Assembly: GCF_010389155.1 (NCBI RefSeq)
Contig: NC_057762.1
Span: 30,688,055-30,752,054 of the forward strand
Length of the DNA: 64,000 nt
Direction of reading: 5' to 3'
Source: Erigeron canadensis
Taxonomy: Eukaryota; Streptophyta; Magnoliopsida; Asterales; Asteraceae
The notes beneath the pieces were generated by a model. That model was given only the letters and a program-made list of their open reading frames with translations, was not told where the DNA came from and did no database searches. Position 1 is the first letter of the stretch, and each line of letters starts with the position of its first letter. Shown here piece after piece: positions 56,640-64,000 of this stretch. Position numbers and translations under genes: made by a program.

Positions 56640-59049
56640 GAGAGGAACGTTTTGTTTACAAAATACAGTTAATTTAAAGTAGGAGAAGCTATGTTTTCTT
56701 TCTTCTTGTTTTATACTTTTGACTGACATTATAACTCCAATATTTTTGGTTAACGTATGCTATAAATCTTGGAGTTGATCTTTTTTTCTTCTCTTTTTAC
56801 CTGGCATTGTTACAAACTTTACCATATGTTTACTCGTTCTCATTCACATCCCAATAGGCTGAATAGAGCCAGGCTGCAATAGGTCACATGAATAGAGATG
56901 AAGATCAAATTGTATCCCAGGAGACTGTTATGTCTCTTCCACTCAAGGAGGCTACAATGAGTTGTGGAAGTAATTCGTGGATCAGGATAAATGTGCTGCT
57001 TAGTGTTGGTCGACTTCTGCCTTAACCTGAATTAAATCAGTTCAAATCTGAGTTACTTCTACCAATCATATGCATGTTGCTTTTTTTTATGCATCATTAT
57101 CTATATGAAAATGGTTATTCAAGTGTTTAGGCAAGTCTAGTTTCTGGTAAAAATTTAACTAATTTATGTGATGTGAAGTATTTGGCTACTAGTTGTTCAT
57201 TAAGAGAACTAAAGAAGACCAGTAGTCGGGAAAATTGGATGAACGAAAGTGTTGTGCCTACCAATGAATCGAAAGCACAATGGATTGAATGATGTCTTGC
57301 ACTCAAGAATAGAGGGTGTCCGTGGCTCATGAGTCATGGCTTATTTCATTGCACCTTTCAGGTGTTCGGACCTTGGATACCGACTCCATTTGTACTTGTA
57401 TTAGTGACCAAAGCGATTTATAATGAGTGGTGCATGTGTTTTCACGCCCCTTTAACGCAACAAACACTTGTAGATACGCAATCCCAGACATTTATACGGG
57501 TCACTTTTAGGATTCGCCAACAAGAAAACAGAAATGAAAATATGTCTGAGTATGAGACATAATATATGTTGCGTGTGGAAATGAGATGAGGAACTCATGA
57601 AATGTGTGTTTTCAAAGTCTTATGGTAGGTGATGAGTTTCTTTAGTTACTTTTATAATTTTATTATTATGATTATTTGATGTGAAATACTAAGGCGGAGT
57701 CCACTCACAAACACAAGCACATCGAAATATAAACTAATTTGTAAAGATTTTCTGGATTTTGTGACAAAACACATTCAAGCTGACAGTAAGAGCAAACATT
57801 ATGGCAACAATCAAACACTAAAACTGGACTGAAAATAAATAAGGATAGATAAAAATCTAATATTTGACTCGTAAAGAACTGAAAAACCAGAATCAAATAC
57901 AAGAAACCCTCCAAAACCACCACTATAGTTGATAAAGGCTGAGCCACCACAAATACATATAAAAGTAATAAGATTTTAAGATCTCACTACAATAATCTAT
58001 AAAGATAAAGCCACCAAGATTACTGCTAAAGGGACCATTTCAAACCACCAAGATCAAAAATTCATAAAGGTAAAGAAGATTTTCAAATGAATAGAATTCA
58101 GCTCTATCAAACTTTCATAAACACATTTTTACAATAGAAGGCAGCCTCTATCTATAGATAAAATACAATAGACAAGGAATATTCTACCCTAGACAACTAG
58201 TACAAGGTTGTTATAAATCAACCAATAGGAATAAAGAACACAATTTGTAGCTGCATGGTAGTGTGGTTCTCTCTCTGGTCCCCACTAGTTTTCTTTTTCT
58301 CCCACGATCAGGTGTCACCAAAACAATACAAAAACATATAAGTGAATTCTTATCCTTATTTAGAATCATCTAGAACAGCCACACACACGTACGAATCACA
58401 TGACTTGACCTCATTAAGTTCCAAGCTGACTCTGCCCAAGTTGACCCAGACTGGTCATCCCGAGCTGTCTCTTCTTCCAAGCTACCCCAGATTGGACAAA
58501 CTTGCGAGTTGATCTTCAAACTTCCCCCACATTTCAGTCTTCCTACTTAAGTAAGGTGAATCCTATGGGGCAGATAGGATCACCAATCACCTTCCCAAAG
58601 TGTGCCATCGAGGGAAACATCATCATGCCCTGAGATGAGTCCAAGTTGACTCAGTCTGAGCAGTGGCAGTTTTGTATCATTTATGATTATTGTGTTATTT
58701 TTTTTATTAATATTATATTTAGTATAAAAGACATTACACCTAAAAATAAAAAAACAAACTCTTATCCATCAAAAAAGAATGAAAAAAAAACACATAAAAA
58801 TATTAAACACTTTTATAAATGAATAACCTTAAATTTTGTAATAATAAGATCACAAGTTTATCCGAATCAAGCTTAAAAAGTCTTAAATTGTCATTGCTAA
58901 TCACTTTTGGTCCTGAATCTTTTAAGTTGTTTTCTTCAATAAACTTTTATTATTATACTTTAAAAACCCGTATATAACCAGTATAAATCTAGTAACAAAT
59001 CAAAAGAAAACATGTTTAATGACAATCAATAATATATATAATTCTTTTA
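56640..59049. other. SPP 3' region and intergenic DNA
   Basis: The SPP 3' UTR probably ends within 150-250 bases (AT-rich, 'tttttttcttctc'). No further exon is recognised. The open frames at 57,127-57,330, 57,329-57,562 and 57,705-57,950 show no domain. Confidence 0.5.
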
Positions 59050-59262
59050 GAACAGCAAGGGTCGGACCATGGGTATACACACTGGTTACCGTGAACCTAA
59101 AACCCGTTTCTCTCCCCCTGCCCGCCCCACCCAGTAAATGCTCCACGAAGGCCCAGGAAACTTAAAGCCTGTAAATCTCACCTCCAAGAGTATCGAACTT
59201 GAGACCTCACGGACAAAAGTTCGAGTGTCCAACCACTGAGGAAATCAGTGAAGGAGGCAATA
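59050..59262 (-). mobile_element. tRNA-derived SINE
   Basis: Read on the minus strand: A-box-like 'cctcagtggttggacac', then B box 'tctcaagttcgatactct' at tRNA-like spacing, then a tRNA-unrelated GC-rich body ('tttcctgggccttcg'). The arrangement is standard for plant SINEs. Confidence 0.65.
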
Positions 59263-60051
59263 TTGATTGATATAGAGCCAGTAATTTCATACACGGATCT
59301 TTTAACACAACACGACAAATTTTATATACGGATTTTTTAACACGACACGATATGATCTTAGAATGTTTCATGTCTTAACAGATGTCTTGTCGATACAATA
59401 TGCAAGTTTAATTGAAAGACCATGTATCAAGAAAGAATGGCAAACGGTTTTAGGCCATTAACAAGTTGAACATCTCTAAGGTCTACCAATGAAAATATTA
59501 TAAATATCAATTAAATGTATTGATGTTTATGCATGGTCTAAGAAATCTTTACATCTTTTACATATAGTGTTTAATAATGAATATATTGATTCATATATCC
59601 TGTTACGATTTATTCATGATAATCCTTTAGAAAACAGAAAAGATCACACATTACAAAATTAAAAAGACAAGATAGACACATATATTATTTTAGGAGAACT
59701 TGTAAAAGGAAACATATATATAAAAAAAATTTTATTTTTATATTATTATTTGCATTCACAAATAATTAATGGAGCATATACTCTTTGTACGTATATACCC
59801 TTGTCCAAGAAAGGACCAATATGTAACAAAAAGGCCTACTTAAAGGACTAAAAATGTATAAAACAAATCCAAAATTATAGTGGTTGGGGTTGGTAACATC
59901 GCCTTGCCTGCCTATACAAGCGCCCCTCTTTTCATCACTTTTTTGTTTTTTTTTTAGGTGAAGAAGAAGAAGAAAAACAGACTGAACTCACTGCGTGTTT
60001 TTTCTCACTCTCTCTCACACACACAAAAATAAGCATTTAATAAAAATTAAA
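59263..60051 (+). promoter_or_regulatory. Upstream region and leader of PFP alpha
   Basis: 59,280-59,400 contains a decayed relative of the ACACGA-type element seen at 13,456. Just before the ATG lies a pyrimidine-rich CTCTCTCTC / ACACAC leader (59,990-60,030), common in plant 5' UTRs. No other gene. Confidence 0.5.
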
Positions 60052-63000
60052 ATGGAATCAGATTATGGAGTTCCAAGAGAGCTATCTGATCTACAAAAAA
60101 CTCGATCTCTTTATCAACCTGAACTTCCTCCTTGCCTTCAGGTTGTTTAATTATATATATATATATATCTATACGTATATATTTATGTATCTATATATGC
60201 ATTGTATTGAGATTCTAATATGTTTTTTTCTGTATTGTTGAATCAGTGGATCGAATAATTGATTCCTGTATATATATATTTGTATGAATATGAATATTCA
60301 TTGATTCGATTGTGATATATATATATATATAGATCTGATGTGTATAGAATTTTAGATCACGTGTAGTTGTGCTACTTTATATTTTGATTCCTTTTTGTTT
60401 ATTCCTTAATGTCACCTTTTTGATTGCTTTGTGAGCTCATGATTCCTTTTTGATATATATATATATATATATATTGATATATATCATACGGTTTTATTGT
60501 ATGTGGTTTTGGTGAATTAGTGTTATGGTATTGTGAAAAGTTTCGTATTATTTGTGATTAAAGAGTGATTTAATGTTACTGCTACTACTACACATAGTGA
60601 AGAAGCTACACTCAGTGATGGATGTTTGGCATTTTTACTGCGCGGATAACTTTTAATGTTTGGTAAAAGGAATAATTTTGATTATGTTTTGCTAATGATT
60701 ACTAGTCAAAGTATTTTGATTGGATAAAAGTCCAGAAAATTAGTAGTTGACTTGTTATCTTACATAATGAAGAAACTGAATTTAAGTGACACATGCTTGA
60801 CTTTTCTTTATAGACACATCATCTTTAGCATCTTTGATTTCCATATGTATTTATGGGGTCTTTGGAAGTGACTTCAAAGTTCAAACAGAATTTCATATTA
60901 TTAGTTTTGGATGTTTTTATGAAACCGAATATATTCATCATTTTTTCATTATAACTTAATTTTAAAACTTGAATTTAAATTGCTGCTTATTCGGAGACAT
61001 GTAAATATATCTGCCTGACTTTCTTTTATCAACATATTGTTGTCTTGTTCTGACTAATTAAATGGCAATAGTTAGATTCAAAAGGCACAACCGAAAACCC
61101 CCTTAGTACATGCATATTTTGTCTGGATTTTGATGATATTCCGTGCTTATAAACTATGTGTTTATGGATTTGTGTTCAGGGAACTACTGTGCGAGTGGAG
61201 TTTGGTGATGCAACTGCTGCCGCAGACCCTTCTGGTGCTAATGTTATTGCTCGATCCTTTCCTCACACTTATGGTCAACCTTTGGCTCATTTTTTCAGAG
61301 AAAAATCTCAAACACCTAATGCTCAAACTATTAGTGAACATCCTGCAGTCAGGTATGGGTTAGCTTCATTTTTATCTTGTTTTTTTGTTATTTGAATTCA
61401 CAATTAGTATCATCCAGAGTATGTGTGCTAGTATTCATATTTTGTTCAAATAATGACATTGGCTTAACTTTTAAGAAGTTAAAAATAGAGTGTCAAGGGT
61501 GTAAAGAAATTAAAAGTAGAGTGTCATTATATGCTTGCCTTAGCTGAAGTCTTATTTTGCATTATGCTTTCAGGGTTGGACTTGTTTTCTGTGGTAGACA
61601 ATCTCCTGGAGGACATAATGTTGTATGGGGTCTTCATGAAGCTCTCAAAATTCACAACCCTAAGAGTGTTTTGCTCGGATTTCTAGGTACAGTTTGTCAC
61701 TTATTTATGCCTGTTTTCTATTTGTGGTTTTTATTTATAGAGAGGGAAGGGGTTATAACTTGGCATGCTTTGTGCTACATGTAACCAGGTGGTTCTGAAG
61801 GCTTATTTGCTCAAAAAACCCTGGAGATCACAGATGATATTCTTGCGACATACAAAAATCAAGGTACTTGTGGGGAATAGGCAACTGTTTCATCATGGTT
61901 TATTTTTTCTTAAAGTAATTTCATGTGGGACTATTTGAATCCGTAAAGGTGGTTATGATTTGTTGGGACGAACAAAGGATCAAATTAGAACTACAGAACA
62001 AGTAAATTCTGCTATGGCAGCATGCAAGGCTTTGAAGCTGGATGGTCTGGTGATTGTTGGAGGTACGTCTATAAACTATGATTTAAGATAGAAAATTAGA
62101 CTTATATTGTATACTAACCCTTATTTATTCAAAGGGGTTACATCTAACACCGATGCTGCTCAGCTTGCCGAGACATTTGCAGAAGCAAAATGCTCTACAA
62201 AGGTAGCTATAGGACCATGGGTGCTACTATATAGATATTCATGCACCAAGATGTCTTCTTTTTTGTATGTACAATATTGTTCAGACTGATTTCTTATTTC
62301 TCAGGTGGTTGGAGTACCTGTTACCTTGAATGGAGATCTTAAGAACCAGTTTGTTGAAGCAAATGTTGGTTTTGATACTATATGCAAGGTACATCTCCTA
62401 TGACTTTAACCTCATATAATTACAACTATGCATATATTTTTTAGCTACTGATTCTTTTTCCCTCTAGGTTAACTCTCAACTTATCAGTAATGTCTGCACA
62501 GATGCTCTTTCAGCCGAAAAGGTAGATCCATTCTTTTCATATAAACCATGTACTCTTGGATTTACGGATGTTGTATTTAGTATCATTGGCAGAAGTTATC
62601 CCGTCCGTTTCCTTTAATAAAGTCAATTGTTTTTTTTCTTTCCAGTACTACTATTTTATCCGGCTCATGGGTAGGAAAGCATCTCATGTTGCTGTCGAGT
62701 GCACTCTGCAGTCACATCCTAACATGGTGGGTTTACACGTACATATATTGTGTGCTTTACTGTATATATCTCTTTCTTTCCTGATTAAATCTTTTTTGTA
62801 GGTTATTCTTGCTGAAGAAGTTGCTGCTTCAAAGCTTACTCTCTTTGACATAACAAAGCAGATTTGTGATGCAGTTCAAGCCAGGGCAGAGCAAGGTGTG
62901 TGTTGGTTTTTAAATCACTTAGAGGTAGCAGTATCGACCTACTTACCTGTGAATAGTTCAGTTTGGGTAGTTCTAGGTGCGAATGGGTCAAAAAGTTAGT

Positions 63001-64000
63001 TTAAAGGTGAACTGGTCAAATGCATTGGGTAGTTCTAGTTGTGTCTTGATTCAACCTCTAAGATGGATTTATTTTAAGATTCTGAAATCATTTGGTGCTG
63101 CTACCTATTGCAGCCCTCTTATGTTTCTTATCTTCTCTAGCAGATTGCTGTTAAGGCTGTGTTGATTATGTATGGTACCATTTCTTCTAACACTTGTTTA
63201 TTGTGCAGACAAGAATCATGGTGTCATTTTACTTCCAGAAGGGCTTATAGAAAGCATCCCTGAAGTTTTTGCACTATTGCAGGTAACTACCTTGTGAAGA
63301 CTAATCATTCTTTTTTCTTTGTGCAACTGATAGAGAGTGCCAATATTCTCGTATTGGAAATATAAGTCCTTATTTGTTTTTTTCCCCCTTCCATTAAACA
63401 TTCAAGCAAATCTCATGACCCTTGAATCTCACGAGTCAGATTATAAATCATATAAAATTCTTTTTCTGTTACCTTTTTCTTAAAGATCTATATGCTACTA
63501 CAGATGTTTGATTTACTGAGTTGAAACAAAATTCCAATCTGTATTGTCTTATAATAAAAGTTCATGTTTGTTTTTGCATTTTTTATATAGACGATAATTA
63601 TAATTTAGTTACAACGCTATAAATTCATATATTGTTGCTAAAAAGGTCAATAAATAACATTCAGCTCAATTTCTCAAATAGATTAAACAATTCAGTATTA
63701 TTGACGTATAGGTATTTCTGCATGAGGAAAATTTATCTTGGTCTTCAAATGTCGCTTTTGATATTAACACTATTTCCTTTCAGGAAATTCATAGTCTTCT
63801 CCGACAAGGTGTGTCCTCTGATAGTATTTCAACAAAACTGTCACCTTGGGCATCTGCCTTGTTTGAATTCATGCCTCCCTTTATTAGAAAACAGGTCTGT
63901 TTTGACATAATTTGCTCATGAAAATATATCTAAATAAACCTGTATATCACTGCTCATACAAATTATCTCTGTTGTTGCAGCTTCTCCTCCATCCTGAGTC
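60052..64000 (+). CDS. PFP-ALPHA: PPi-dependent phosphofructokinase, alpha (regulatory) subunit, 5' part
   Basis: Thirteen exons are in the window: 60052-60141, 61180-61352, 61574-61686, 61789-61863, 61949-62062, 62135-62202, 62305-62388, 62468-62521, 62646-62726, 62802-62895, 63209-63282, 63784-63894 and 63981 onward. The frame is open through every junction (about 383 residues). The gene runs off the right edge; the family length is about 615. Diagnostic blocks: '[20 protein letters not shown]', '[18 protein letters not shown]', '[17 protein letters not shown]' and '[19 protein letters not shown]'. PFP is a cytosolic enzyme that reversibly converts fructose 6-phosphate plus PPi to fructose 1,6-bisphosphate plus Pi and is activated by fructose 2,6-bisphosphate. 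Two catalytic motifs are replaced: GGVTSNT (188-194) instead of GGDDSNT, and TLNGDL (218-223) instead of TIDGDL. This is how the regulatory alpha subunit differs from the catalytic beta subunit. The first intron is long (about 1 kb) with TA microsatellites. Confidence 0.95.

Noticed and set aside
57329..57562. 77-codon frame downstream of SPP
   Set aside because: No domain, no splice-supported extension, and AT-rich intergenic composition.

Overview
The window is nuclear DNA of a flowering plant, a eudicot and probably an asterid such as a member of the Asteraceae. The evidence is AT-rich intergenic DNA, GT-AG introns, plant-type exon structures, many small TIR transposons and SINEs, and a large insert of plant mitochondrial DNA. 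The family-level assignment is an inference from the repeat style, not from a marker gene.

Layout. 0-5.5 kb holds small transposons and dispersed repeats. 5.5-16.15 kb and 22.3-42.6 kb are two copies of one segmental duplication. Each copy carries a large six-exon coiled-coil gene of the proton pump interactor (PPI) type, called A (7.3-10.9 kb) and B (23.2-26.9 kb) here, plus a small companion gene, D1 (15.4-15.65 kb, intact) and D2 (a pseudogene). D2 is cut in two by an insert of about 11.3 kb (30,714-41,996). The insert contains unedited-type mitochondrial genes (rpl10, ccmB), mitochondrial-looking spacer, and relics of Ty3/gypsy and LINE elements. A third, more diverged PPI-like gene, C, lies at 45.5-48.5 kb. 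All genes of this cluster are on the minus strand. Between the two duplication units lie a LINE relic (17.8-18.8 kb) and an orphan copy of the D1/C upstream block (21.94-22.0 kb).

From 49 to 52.4 kb there are a SINE-like element, two TIR elements and a degenerate minisatellite. Then come two conserved single-copy-type plus-strand genes: signal peptide peptidase (SPP, 11 coding exons, 53,367-56,639) and the regulatory alpha subunit of PPi-dependent phosphofructokinase (PFP alpha, from 60,052 and running off the right edge).

The most interesting material is the PPI-like cluster. The three large genes share coding-exon number, phase-0 introns and one exon of identical length, yet their N-terminal and exon 5 regions evolve fast. 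A has lost its C-terminal hydrophobic tail by a one-base deletion. B has an internal tandem duplication. C has gained about 15 Tyr/Ser/Pro octapeptide repeats. All intact members carry an acidic-context W-x-x-I/V motif near the N-terminus that resembles an ATG8-interacting motif. In the broken member D2 an 8-base deletion falls exactly on that motif. Paralog comparison gives natural empty sites for several insertions, including the mitochondrial one.
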